From Porphyromonadaceae bacterium UBA3318 (GTDB lineage: Bacteria; Bacteroidota; Bacteroidia; Bacteroidales; Muribaculaceae), in the NCBI GenBank assembly GCA_002361235.1, contig DESI01000037.1, positions 1 through 9,503 of the forward strand: a stretch of DNA of 9,503 nt, written 5' to 3'. Under the pieces are notes generated by a model. The model did no database searches and was not told where the DNA came from. It saw only the letters and a program-made list of their open reading frames with translations. The position numbers and the translations under genes are program-made. This document shows positions 1 to 6,938 of the stretch, piece after piece. Within the stretch, counting starts at the first letter, position 1. Each line of letters starts with the position of its first letter.

Positions 1-3
1 TGT

Positions 4-21
4 TTTAGCGGACAGTAATAA
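4..21. repeat. Left copy of 18-bp terminal inverted repeat (probable IS end)
   Basis: TTTAGCGGACAGTAATAA here is the exact reverse complement of the last 18 bases of the window. Read outward, both window ends give TTATTACTGTCCGCTAAA; the left end continues with ACA. The G+C-containing core (CTGTCCGC) makes chance identity at both extremes unlikely. The likely meaning is that each end enters a copy of the same insertion sequence. No transposase gene is visible, so the IS family is not identified. The repeat ends only 3 bp before the stop codon of the lipoprotein gene at 25-846. Confidence 0.7.
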
Positions 22-24
22 TTC

Positions 25-846
25 CTAATTGATTGTGTCGGGTTTCACCGGTTTCGGTGCCGGGCGCGAGGGCTTGGAGAGGCGGCGCTGTGAGTTGACG
101 CGATAGTAAAGGGTGGAGTCGTAGGGTTCCTTCACCAGCTGTATCGAATCAAGGTAAATTGGCAGCTCCTGCGGCTTGCGGGCGTTGAGGTAGCCGAACA
201 CGCGCTTAAGTTTCATGCCGGTGTCGGTCTGGCAAATCACCTCTATGTTCTTCTGGCTGCTGACCGAGCGCGACACATACCACACGGTGCCGTCGGCATA
301 TTCCACACCCATCACCACGCCCATGTCTGACGGGGTGCGCGTGCGCATCTTCCACTTCATCTGTGTGCCTTTCTCGGCCTCGGCCACAGGTACCGAGAAG
401 CGCAGCACATTGCTGCCCGACTTCTCCCATATCACTGCCGTACGGCGATACGGCCAGATGTCGTCAAGCTGCACGTCAACTTCCTTCATGCTTCCGCTTT
501 TCTTGGCCAGTTGCTTCTGACGCGCCGCCAAAGCACGGTTTATCTCGGCGTCCAGCTTATAATATGCATCGACATTATGCCCGTACCAGCTCAGCGTGGA
601 GTCGAAGTCCTCACGGCTCACCTTGTGCCGTTTCAGCACACCCTCCACCATGCGCTCGCGCATCTCCTCGCGGCTCCCTATGTCCTGCTGCCCGCTGTTC
701 AGATAGGCCTCCGCAAGCTCCATGTCGGCCACTATGCCTGCCATCTCCTTGTCGCTCATCACATGACGCGGACGGCGCACGCATCCGGCCATCACGACCA
801 TACATGCCGCCAACAGAGCTATCGATCCTATCCTGACTTTTCTCAT
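25..846 (-). CDS. DUF4296-type lipoprotein downstream of lspA
   Basis: A 273-aa predicted lipoprotein. The N-terminus has a basic start (MRKVR), a hydrophobic core at about residues 6-20 and the lipobox-like MAGC with Cys22 as the acylated residue; Met at -3 is somewhat unusual. Residues about 30-105 (MSDKEMAGIVADMELAEAYL onward) are helical and charged and match my memory of the DUF4296 family of Bacteroidetes, whose function is unknown. Residues about 120-250 look beta-rich, and the tail is Pro/Lys-rich. The protein should sit on the periplasmic side of a membrane. The start ATG overlaps the lspA stop as ATGA, so translation is probably coupled and the gene follows the enzyme expected to cleave its signal peptide. 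The TAG stop lies 3 bp from the terminal repeat at 4-21, so an altered C-terminus cannot be excluded, although the tail looks natural. Confidence 0.85.
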   Translation of the reverse strand: MRKVRIGSIALLAACMVVMAGCVRRPRHVMSDKEMAGIVADMELAEAYLNSGQQDIGSREEMRERMVEGVLKRHKVSREDFDSTLSWYGHNVDAYYKLDAEINRALAARQKQLAKKSGSMKEVDVQLDDIWPYRRTAVIWEKSGSNVLRFSVPVAEAEKGTQMKWKMRTRTPSDMGVVMGVEYADGTVWYVSRSVSSQKNIEVICQTDTGMKLKRVFGYLNARKPQELPIYLDSIQLVKEPYDSTLYYRVNSQRRLSKPSRPAPKPVKPDTIN

Positions 847-1553
847 TTCTTTTGAACCGGAGTCTCCCCTTTCTTATCCTCCTTCTTGCTGCCGGCGAGG
901 GCTGCATAGGCTACGCCGGTGTCGCTGCTGTAGAAAAGTATCAGCATGGCCACGCCCACGCATATCGCGGCATCGGCCACATTGAAGATGTAAGCGAAGA
1001 ATTCATAGTACTTACCGCCCACTAACGGCATCCAGTCGGGCCACACGAAGTCGAACAGCGGAAAATACATCATGTCCACCACGCGGCCCTCGAACCATGT
1101 GGAATACCCTCCGTCCGAAGGAAACATCTGTGCGGTTTCCGGCGGGAACGGGTCGTTGAAGATCACGCCGTAGAACACGCAGTCGAATATGTTGCCGGCG
1201 GCTCCGGCGGCTATCAGCGCGACTGAAATGAGGAACCCGCGCCGCAGGCCCTCCATGCGCACCATCTTGACCAGGCACCATATCAGCAGTCCCACCACTA
1301 TGATACGGCCGAACGTCAGCACAAGCTTGTTCCAAAGCTCCATGCCGAACGCCATGCCGTTGTTCTCGATAAACTTCAGGTGCCACCACGAAGTGATGGG
1401 CAAGTCCTCGCCCATGTAGAACGAGGTCTTGACCCATATCTTTATGATCTGATCCACGAGCAGCACGGCCAATATCACGGCCGTCACCACCCATGCCGAC
1501 GTGCGGACCCGGCTGTCAGTCGCGGGTGACGCGAGCATTGATCTTTCTGCCAT
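843..1553 (-). CDS. lspA: Lipoprotein signal peptidase (signal peptidase II)
   Basis: A 236-aa inner-membrane aspartyl protease that cleaves the signal peptide of diacylated prolipoproteins. Four membrane segments are visible at about residues 20-41, 78-96, 106-124 and 185-208. Family motifs are present: GNIFD (120-124), RVVDM with predicted catalytic Asp160, and FNVAD with predicted catalytic Asp194. The family is typically about 160-170 aa; the extra length is a loop of about 35 residues between Asp124 and Asp160, a second stretch (about 165-185) before the last helix, and a charged Lys-rich tail. Longer forms fit Bacteroidetes LspA as I know it. The first ATG overlaps the end of ileS by 38 nt; ATG at codon 6 would reduce the overlap to 23 nt, and no later Met precedes the first helix, so either start is possible. 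It overlaps the next gene by 4 nt. Confidence 0.95.
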   Translation of the reverse strand: MAERSMLASPATDSRVRTSAWVVTAVILAVLLVDQIIKIWVKTSFYMGEDLPITSWWHLKFIENNGMAFGMELWNKLVLTFGRIIVVGLLIWCLVKMVRMEGLRRGFLISVALIAAGAAGNIFDCVFYGVIFNDPFPPETAQMFPSDGGYSTWFEGRVVDMMYFPLFDFVWPDWMPLVGGKYYEFFAYIFNVADAAICVGVAMLILFYSSDTGVAYAALAGSKKEDKKGETPVQKK

Positions 1554-4500
1554 CTATGTCAAGTTCATTTACACCATCGCCTTCCAGCGTCTCGACCAGC
1601 ACCACGTCGTTGGCCAGCACCTGTTCGGCCAGGTAGGAGCCGAAGTCCTTCAGTGCCTCGCGCACTTCGGGCACATCCTGCAGCTCAACCTTCACCTTGT
1701 CGGTGATGTCGAAGTCACTCTCCTTGCGGATGTTCTGTATGCGGTTCACCAGCTCGCGCGCCATTCCCTCATTGCGGAGTTCGGGCGTTACTGTCACGTC
1801 GAGCGCCACGGTCATCAGTCCGGCGTTGGATACCTGCCATCCGGGTATGTCCTCGGTGGTGATCTCCACGTCGACGAGCGTCACGACAGGCTCACCGGGC
1901 AGCGAGGCAAACTTATACTCGCCGTTGCCCTCCAATTCGGATATGGCGGCGGCGTCCATCGAGGTTATGGCGCGACCCAGGTCCTTCATTATCTTGCCGT
2001 AGCGCGGGCCGAGCTTCTTGAAGTCGGCCTTCACCTTCTTCACCAGACCGCTCTCGGCATTGTCCACAATCTTCATCTCCTTGACGTTTACCTCGCTCAG
2101 AATCACGTCGGTCACGGCTTCCAGGGCCTTGCGCTGATGCTCGTTCATTACGGGCACAAGCAGCGTCTGCAGCGGCTGACGCACCTTCAGGTTCACCTTG
2201 CGGCGCAGTGCCAGTACCGACGATGTCACATCCTGTGCCAGAGCCATGCGCTCCTCCAGGTCCTTGTCGATCAGCGCGGGATCGCTGACGGGGAAATCCG
2301 CCAAGTGTACCGACGCATAACCGTCCGGTTCGATGGCCGGGGCCATCAGGTCGCCGTACAGACGGTCGCTGTAGAAGGGCGAGAAGGGGGCCATCAGCAG
2401 CGCGATGGTCTTGAGGCATTCGTATAGCGTCTGATATGCGGCCAGCTTGTCCGTATCCATCTCCCCTGCCCAGAAACGGCGGCGGTTCAGACGGACATAC
2501 CAGTTGGAGAGGTGGTCGTTGACGAACGTGTCGATGGCGCGTGCGGCGCGTGTGGGCTCGTAGTCGTCAAGGTCAGCCGTCACCTCGGCTATCAGCGAGT
2601 GAAGCAACGACAGTATCCAGCGGTCTATCTCGGGACGCTCGGCCACGGGCACCTGCGCCTCCGTGCCGGTGAAGCCGTCCACGTTGGCATACAGGGCGAA
2701 GAACTTATAGGTGTTGTACAGCGTACCGAACAGCTTGCGGCTTACTTCGGTCACGCCGGCCTCGTCATATTTCAGGTTGTCCCAGGGCGACGAATTGCTG
2801 ATCATGTACCAGCGCACGGGGTCTACGCCAAACCGCTCGATATTGTCGAAGGGATTGATGGCGTTGCCCAGTCGCTTGGACATCTTCATGCCGTTCTTGT
2901 CCAGTACCAGACCGTTGCTTATCACGGCCTTGTAGGCCACGGAGTCGAACACCATGCCGGCTATGGCATGCAGCGTGAAGAACCATCCGCGGGTCTGGTC
3001 CACGCCCTCGGCAATGAAGTCGGCGGGATATACCTCGCCGCTGTCAAGCAGCTCCTTGTTCTCGAAGGGATAGTGTATCTGAGCATAAGGCATGGCGCCC
3101 GAATCGAACCACACGTCGATCAGGTCGAGCTCGCGACGCATCGGCTTGCCAGAGGGCGACACCAATACGATACGGTCCACGTAGGGACGGTGCATATCTA
3201 TCTTCTCATAGTTCTCCCGGCTCATGTCGCCGGGGACGAAACCGTTCTTGGTTACGGGATTATCCGACATCACGCCGGCGGCCACGGCCTTGTCTATTTC
3301 CTTGCACAGTTCCTCGTAGCTGCCGATTATCATTTCCTCGGCGCCATCGTCCGTACGCCAGATAGGTAACGGAGTGCCCCAGTAGCGCGAGCGCGACAGG
3401 TTCCAGTCCTGCACGTTCTCCAGCCACTTGCCGAAGCGGCCCGAGCCGGTGGCGGCGGGCTTCCACTTGATGGTGTCGTTCAGTTCCATCAGGCGCGCAC
3501 GGGCATCGGGCGTGCGGATGAACCAGCTGTCAAGCGGGTAATACAGCACGGGCTTGTCGGTGCGCCAGCAGTGCGGGTAGTTGTGTACGTGCTTCTCGGT
3601 CTTGAAGGCTTTGCCCTCTTTCTTCAACTCCACGCACAGCTCCAGATTCAGGTCGTCGGCGGCCGATGCGGCTGCCTCGTCGTATTTGCCGCCTGCGTTG
3701 AATTTCGGGTCATAGGCGTTCTTGACGTATGCACCGGCATGATTCGAATACAGAGGCACGTCAACGCATTTCTCGACGAAGTTTTCCGCCAGGTCCTCGA
3801 CGGGATAAAAACGTCCCTGCAGGTCAACCATCGGGCGTGTCTCGCCGCGTTTGTTTATCAGATAAAGGGGCGGGATATTGGCGGCCTTGGCCACCTTGGC
3901 GTCGTCGGCACCGAACGTAGGCGCGATGTGTACGATTCCCGTACCGTCTTCGGTCGTCACGTAGTCACCGGGTATCACACGGAACGCCTCGCTCTCCAGC
4001 TCCACGAACCTGTAGCGGTCAACGTCGTAAACCTTGTCGGGATGAGCCTCGGCATACGTGCGCACGTATTCGGGCGAATGGTCATCGAGTTTCTCGGTCG
4101 GCTTCACCCAGGGCATCAGCTGCTTGTAGTGCATGCCTACCAGGTCCAGGCCGTTCCATTTGCCGACGATGCGGTAAGGCACCGTCTTGTTCCCCGGTGT
4201 CCAGGCCTCCATATCGGCCTCGGCGCCCTCCTTCTTGAAGTATGCCTTCACCAGTTCCTCGGCCATTACTACGGTCAGCTTGTCGCCGGTGTAGGGATTG
4301 TAGGTCTGCACGGCCACATACTCGAACTTCGGGCCTACGCAGAGGGCCGTGTTCGAAGGGAGTGTCCAGGGCGTAGTGGTCCATGCCAGGAAACAGGGAC
4401 GGCCCCAGCCGGTCATCTCAGGCTTCGGGTCTACGATGTCGAACAGCACCGTGGCCGTCAGGTCCTTGACGTCGCGGTAGCATCCGGGCTGGTTCAGCTC

Positions 4501-5085
4501 GTGGCTGCTAAGTCCGGTGCCGGCGGCAGGACTGTACGGCTGGATAGTATAGCCTTTATACAGATAGCCCTTCTGATACAGCTGCTTAAGCAGCCACCAC
4601 AGGGTCTCCATGTATTTGGAATCGTAAGTGATGTAAGGATTGTCCAGATCAACCCAGTAACCCATCTTGTGGGTCAGGTCGGTCCATTCCTTAGTGTATT
4701 TCATCACCTCGCGGCGGCAGGCGGCGTTGTACTCGTCCACGCTTATCTTCTTGCCGATGTCCTCCTTGGTGATGCCGAGGTTCTTCTCCACGCCGAGTTC
4801 CACGGGAAGTCCGTGGGTATCCCAGCCGGCCTTGCGCTTCACATGGAAGCCCTTCATGGTCTTGTAGCGGCACACTATGTCCTTGATGGTGCGCGCCATT
4901 ACGTGATGGATACCGGGCATGCCGTTGGCCGACGGCGGTCCCTCGTAGAACACGAACGACGGACATCCCTCGCGCTCCTTCATGCTGCGCTCAAACAGAT
5001 TGTGGCTGTCCCACTCTCCGAGCACCTCTTTATTTACATCGCTCAGATTCAACTGGCTGCTGTATTCCTTGAATTTCTTATCCAT
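1516..5085 (-). CDS. ileS: Isoleucyl-tRNA synthetase, long type-2-like form
   Basis: A cytosolic class I aminoacyl-tRNA synthetase that attaches isoleucine to tRNA-Ile. At 1189 aa it is much longer than the roughly 940-aa E. coli enzyme, and it lacks a C-terminal CxxC zinc finger, both pointing to the IleRS2 (eukaryote-like) type. The Rossmann fold begins near EGPPSANG (48-55). The signature position reads G58-I59-H60-H61, aligning with H-I-G-H in E. coli IleRS, so the first and third signature residues are swapped. The CP1 editing domain carries WTTTPWTLPSNTA (235-247) and GTGIVHIAPTFGADD (381-395), with Asp395 aligning to the conserved editing aspartate. WNLSRSRYWGTP, DVWFDSGAMPYAQ and GVDQTRGWFF are typical synthetase blocks, and KMSKR is intact at 734-738. 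Anticodon-binding and C-terminal extension domains follow. It lies 32 nt after ddl and overlaps lspA by 38 nt, so it is probably translated from the ddl-led transcript. Confidence 0.97.
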   Translation of the reverse strand: MDKKFKEYSSQLNLSDVNKEVLGEWDSHNLFERSMKEREGCPSFVFYEGPPSANGMPGIHHVMARTIKDIVCRYKTMKGFHVKRKAGWDTHGLPVELGVEKNLGITKEDIGKKISVDEYNAACRREVMKYTKEWTDLTHKMGYWVDLDNPYITYDSKYMETLWWLLKQLYQKGYLYKGYTIQPYSPAAGTGLSSHELNQPGCYRDVKDLTATVLFDIVDPKPEMTGWGRPCFLAWTTTPWTLPSNTALCVGPKFEYVAVQTYNPYTGDKLTVVMAEELVKAYFKKEGAEADMEAWTPGNKTVPYRIVGKWNGLDLVGMHYKQLMPWVKPTEKLDDHSPEYVRTYAEAHPDKVYDVDRYRFVELESEAFRVIPGDYVTTEDGTGIVHIAPTFGADDAKVAKAANIPPLYLINKRGETRPMVDLQGRFYPVEDLAENFVEKCVDVPLYSNHAGAYVKNAYDPKFNAGGKYDEAAASAADDLNLELCVELKKEGKAFKTEKHVHNYPHCWRTDKPVLYYPLDSWFIRTPDARARLMELNDTIKWKPAATGSGRFGKWLENVQDWNLSRSRYWGTPLPIWRTDDGAEEMIIGSYEELCKEIDKAVAAGVMSDNPVTKNGFVPGDMSRENYEKIDMHRPYVDRIVLVSPSGKPMRRELDLIDVWFDSGAMPYAQIHYPFENKELLDSGEVYPADFIAEGVDQTRGWFFTLHAIAGMVFDSVAYKAVISNGLVLDKNGMKMSKRLGNAINPFDNIERFGVDPVRWYMISNSSPWDNLKYDEAGVTEVSRKLFGTLYNTYKFFALYANVDGFTGTEAQVPVAERPEIDRWILSLLHSLIAEVTADLDDYEPTRAARAIDTFVNDHLSNWYVRLNRRRFWAGEMDTDKLAAYQTLYECLKTIALLMAPFSPFYSDRLYGDLMAPAIEPDGYASVHLADFPVSDPALIDKDLEERMALAQDVTSSVLALRRKVNLKVRQPLQTLLVPVMNEHQRKALEAVTDVILSEVNVKEMKIVDNAESGLVKKVKADFKKLGPRYGKIMKDLGRAITSMDAAAISELEGNGEYKFASLPGEPVVTLVDVEITTEDIPGWQVSNAGLMTVALDVTVTPELRNEGMARELVNRIQNIRKESDFDITDKVKVELQDVPEVREALKDFGSYLAEQVLANDVVLVETLEGDGVNELDIDGRKINARVTRD

Positions 5086-5117
5086 GGCTGTCTATATATC
5101 AGCTAAGTAATTTCCTG

Positions 5118-6320
5118 TTATCGTTTGGCGCCCTTGGCACCCTTTGCGCCCTTGACGCCGCCGCCCAGAGCGAAGATATTGCTGTCGTACGTGAATGTCT
5201 TGCGGTCCTGCAGGCGCTTGCGCTTCAGAGCCAGCTGCACCAGACGGTCCATCAGCTGCTCGAAACTGATGCCGCTGGCCTCCCACAGATAGAAGCTCAG
5301 CGAACCGGGTATGGTGTTGATCTCGTTCACGTAGATCGAGCCGTCCTTCTCGTCAATCATCACGTCCACGCGGCTCACGCCGTGGCAGCTCAGCACGCGG
5401 AAAGTCTCGCCCGCTATGTGGCGTATCTTCTCGCTCACGGCCTCGGGCAGGTCGGCCGGAATGCGCTTGTCGCTGCTCTGCATACCGGCGTCCGTCTTGG
5501 TACCGCCCATGTATTTGTCCTCGTAGCTCAGGAAGTCGCCGCTCTTGATCGGCTCCTCGCATACCGAACTCTGATGCTCGTCGGCATCGCCCAATACCGA
5601 ACAGTTTATCTCCTTCAGCTGCTCCACCATGTGCTCCACGATGATTCGCTCGGCAAACTTGGTGGCGTTGTCTATAGCCTCGGTCAGCGCGGCGCGGTCC
5701 GATGCCTTGCTGATGCCCACGCTCGAGCCAAGATTAGCCGGCTTCACTATCACGGGATAGCCAAGCTCCTTCTCCACCTTGTCCAGCCATGCCTCATGGT
5801 CCTGCTGCCACTGGTAATCGGTAAACCATACATAGTCCACTACAGGAATACCTTCCGACTTCAGTATCATCTTCATGGTGATCTTGTCCATGCCGTTTGC
5901 GCTGCTCAGGGTGTCGCAACCGGCAAAAGGGATGCCGATGGTCTCCAGCACGCCCTCGAAGATGCCGTCCTCGCCGTGGGTGCCGTGCAGCACGGGAATG
6001 GCCGCATGCAGCGTGGTCACGACAGGATTCTTCTTGCCGAACAGACCGCCGCCCGGATTGGCCTTGTACAGATTGTAATCACCATATTCGGGACGCATAT
6101 ACACCTCCTCGCTCGCCGCCGTCAGCGCGTTCATGTCGCGGTAGTTGCGGATGTCGAGCAACTGCGGACCGGTGTACCACCTGCCCTGCTTCGAGATGTA
6201 GATAGGAATTATCTCATACTTATCCTTATTGAAAGCGTTGATGGCCTGCAGCGCCGAGATCACCGAAATCTCGTGCTCCACCGACCTTCCTCCGAAAAAT
6301 ACAGCTACGTTGGTCTTCAT
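5118..6320 (-). CDS. ddl: D-alanine--D-alanine ligase
   Basis: A 400-aa cytosolic ATP-grasp ligase that joins two D-alanines for the peptidoglycan stem peptide. Visible motifs are VFFGGRSVEHEIS (7-19, with Glu15 binding the first D-Ala), HGTHGEDG (112-119), VIVKPANLGSSVG (190-202, ATP-binding Lys193), SYEDKY (265-270) and the metal-binding VNEINTIPGS (331-340). The Tyr-containing SYEDKY omega-loop is the pattern of D-Ala-D-Ala enzymes, not of D-Ala-D-Lac (VanA-like) ligases. The protein is somewhat longer than usual because of an N-domain insertion (about 45-100) and a tail. After the final helix it ends in a linker and VKGAKGAKGAKR, a basic Gly-Ala-Lys repeat (389-400) outside the catalytic fold. 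It is the first gene of the likely operon, with a predicted promoter at 6456-6486 and a leader rich in CTTAAG repeats. Confidence 0.96.
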   Translation of the reverse strand: MKTNVAVFFGGRSVEHEISVISALQAINAFNKDKYEIIPIYISKQGRWYTGPQLLDIRNYRDMNALTAASEEVYMRPEYGDYNLYKANPGGGLFGKKNPVVTTLHAAIPVLHGTHGEDGIFEGVLETIGIPFAGCDTLSSANGMDKITMKMILKSEGIPVVDYVWFTDYQWQQDHEAWLDKVEKELGYPVIVKPANLGSSVGISKASDRAALTEAIDNATKFAERIIVEHMVEQLKEINCSVLGDADEHQSSVCEEPIKSGDFLSYEDKYMGGTKTDAGMQSSDKRIPADLPEAVSEKIRHIAGETFRVLSCHGVSRVDVMIDEKDGSIYVNEINTIPGSLSFYLWEASGISFEQLMDRLVQLALKRKRLQDRKTFTYDSNIFALGGGVKGAKGAKGAKR

Positions 6321-6325
6321 TTTAT

Positions 6326-6441
6326 TTTGCTTATGCTTTTCTTGTGCTTTTACTTAAGCCTACTCTTAAGACTATTACTTAAGTTTAGTACTTAAGCCTA
6401 TACTTAAAATTAAGCCTATTTCTTGTGCTTTTTCTTAAGCT
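6326..6441 (-). repeat. Periodic CTTAAG array in the predicted ddl leader
   Basis: The self-complementary hexamer CTTAAG occurs at 6353, 6365, 6378, 6391 and 6434, with variants CTTAAA at 6403 and ATTAAG at 6409. Spacing within the main run is 12-13 bp. A 22-bp unit (6338-6359) recurs at 6419-6440 with one mismatch; both contain CTTGTGCTTTT and then CTTAAGC. Toward the start codon the array decays into TGCTTTTCTTG-like units of 11 bp. The array ends within a few bases of the ddl ATG and lies downstream of the predicted promoter, so it should be in the mRNA leader. Because each unit is palindromic, any two can pair. A role in translation control or protein binding is only inference. Confidence 0.75.
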
Positions 6442-6455
6442 TTTTTCTCAAACTG

Positions 6456-6486
6456 CAAAATTAACAAAAATCCGCGACATATCAAT
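6456..6486 (-). promoter_or_regulatory. Predicted Bacteroidetes-type promoter for ddl
   Basis: On the minus strand, TAATTTTG (plus 6456-6463) fits the Bacteroidetes -7 consensus TAnnTTTG exactly. ATTG (plus 6483-6486) lies 19 nt upstream as a -33 box with one mismatch to TTTG. Transcription would start near 6450, giving a leader of about 130 nt before the ddl ATG at 6320. Three TTAAG motifs lie just upstream (6521, 6532, 6542), spaced about one helical turn apart. Confidence 0.5.
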
Positions 6487-6549
6487 AAAGTTGTTTTAAC
6501 TACTTCAAACGCACAAGCAGTTAAGTATGATTTAAGAACCGTTAAGTAC

Positions 6550-6587
6550 GAATTTTGCGCTATTTTGCTTGGAATTTTGCGCTATTT
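6550..6587. repeat. 16-bp direct repeat, 22-bp period
   Basis: GAATTTTGCGCTATTT occurs exactly at 6550-6565 and again at 6572-6587, with a 6-bp spacer. It lies upstream of the predicted ddl promoter. The two-turn spacing would suit a dimeric DNA-binding protein, but a slippage duplication is equally possible. Confidence 0.7.
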
Positions 6588-6760
6588 CTGTTGGGACTCT
6601 CCAATCATTGCGGATTGTCGGCGACTGGAATGACGACGTCCACGTCGGCAACGTATGGCTGCACAGAGACGAAGATGTGTGGTGAGGCAGAACTCGCGGC
6701 AAATGTAAGCGGCCTAAGTAAAAAAATGAACGTATGAACGTTCACTAAGTGAACGCTATA
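6588..6760. other. GC-rich intergenic leftover with hairpin, no supported gene
   Basis: Between about 6600 and 6715 base composition matches the core operon, unlike the AT-rich DNA that follows. Short open frames exist on both strands (66 codons on minus, 6605-6805; 60 codons on plus, 6555-6737), but none shows a recognisable domain. On the minus strand TACATTTG (plus 6700-6707) fits the -7 consensus TAnnTTTG, though no good -33 TTTG lies 19-21 nt upstream. CGACGT-CC-ACGTCG at 6634-6647 is a perfect palindrome around two bases. CGTTCAC-TAA-GTGAACG at 6739-6755 can form a 7-bp stem with a 3-nt loop but has no T-run. It may be a decayed gene end or a second ddl promoter region. Confidence 0.35.
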
Positions 6761-6801
6761 TCCTCCTATTTGCACATATGATCCAGTATATACGATATTA
6801 T

Positions 6802-6929
6802 CCAATTGTATTCGTCAAAGACTGTCTTCATATATGTTCATATATCTTATAATATTTCTTTATAACTTTCCCTACAATTGGTATTTGATGAGCAATTTTT
6901 GGACCTCAACCTACCAATACAATTGGTAG
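6802..6929. repeat. Cluster of CCAATTGTA/TACAATTGG repeats
   Basis: Three copies of a 9-bp motif lie close together: CCAATTGTA at 6802-6810 and its reverse complement TACAATTGG at 6873-6881 and 6918-6926. The last two extend to an 11-bp identical match (TACAATTGGTA at 6873-6883 and 6918-6928). They sit in the gap between the core operon and the AT-rich genes. Possible roles are regulator binding or leftovers of an integration event; neither is established. Confidence 0.45.
6911..6929 (-). terminator. Hairpin just after the HNH-like gene, possible terminator
   Basis: CTACCAAT-ACA-ATTGGTAG forms a perfect 8-bp stem with a 3-nt loop, beginning 9 nt downstream of the TAA stop of the 6939-7988 gene. 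On the minus strand no T-run follows, so it is not a canonical intrinsic terminator. It may instead protect the 3' end or be part of the neighbouring repeat cluster. Confidence 0.35.
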
Positions 6930-6938
6930 TATTATTAG

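Noticed and set aside
1501..2427. A 308-codon plus-strand open frame opposite the ileS 3' end
   Set aside because: Shadow of the ileS reading frame; composition is typical of antisense frames in GC-rich genes.
3571..5106. A 511-codon plus-strand open frame opposite ileS
   Set aside because: It is antisense to a well-conserved ileS, is rich in His, Val and Leu as expected for a GC-rich shadow frame, and shows no domain.
5086..5117. T-box or riboswitch before ileS
   Set aside because: Only 32 nt separate ddl and ileS, too short for such a leader.
5523..5528. Vancomycin-resistance type D-Ala-D-Lac ligase
   Set aside because: The omega-loop reads SYEDKY with the Tyr typical of D-Ala-D-Ala ligases, and no vanH or vanX neighbours are present.
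5382..6395. A 337-codon plus-strand open frame opposite ddl
   Set aside because: Antisense to an intact ddl with all ATP-grasp motifs; no recognisable protein features.
6353..6439. CRISPR-like reading of the CTTAAG array
   Set aside because: Units are 12-13 bp with no unique spacers of 25-40 bp and no cas genes.
6739..6755. 7-bp-stem hairpin as an intrinsic terminator
   Set aside because: No T-run follows on either strand and no gene ends next to it.
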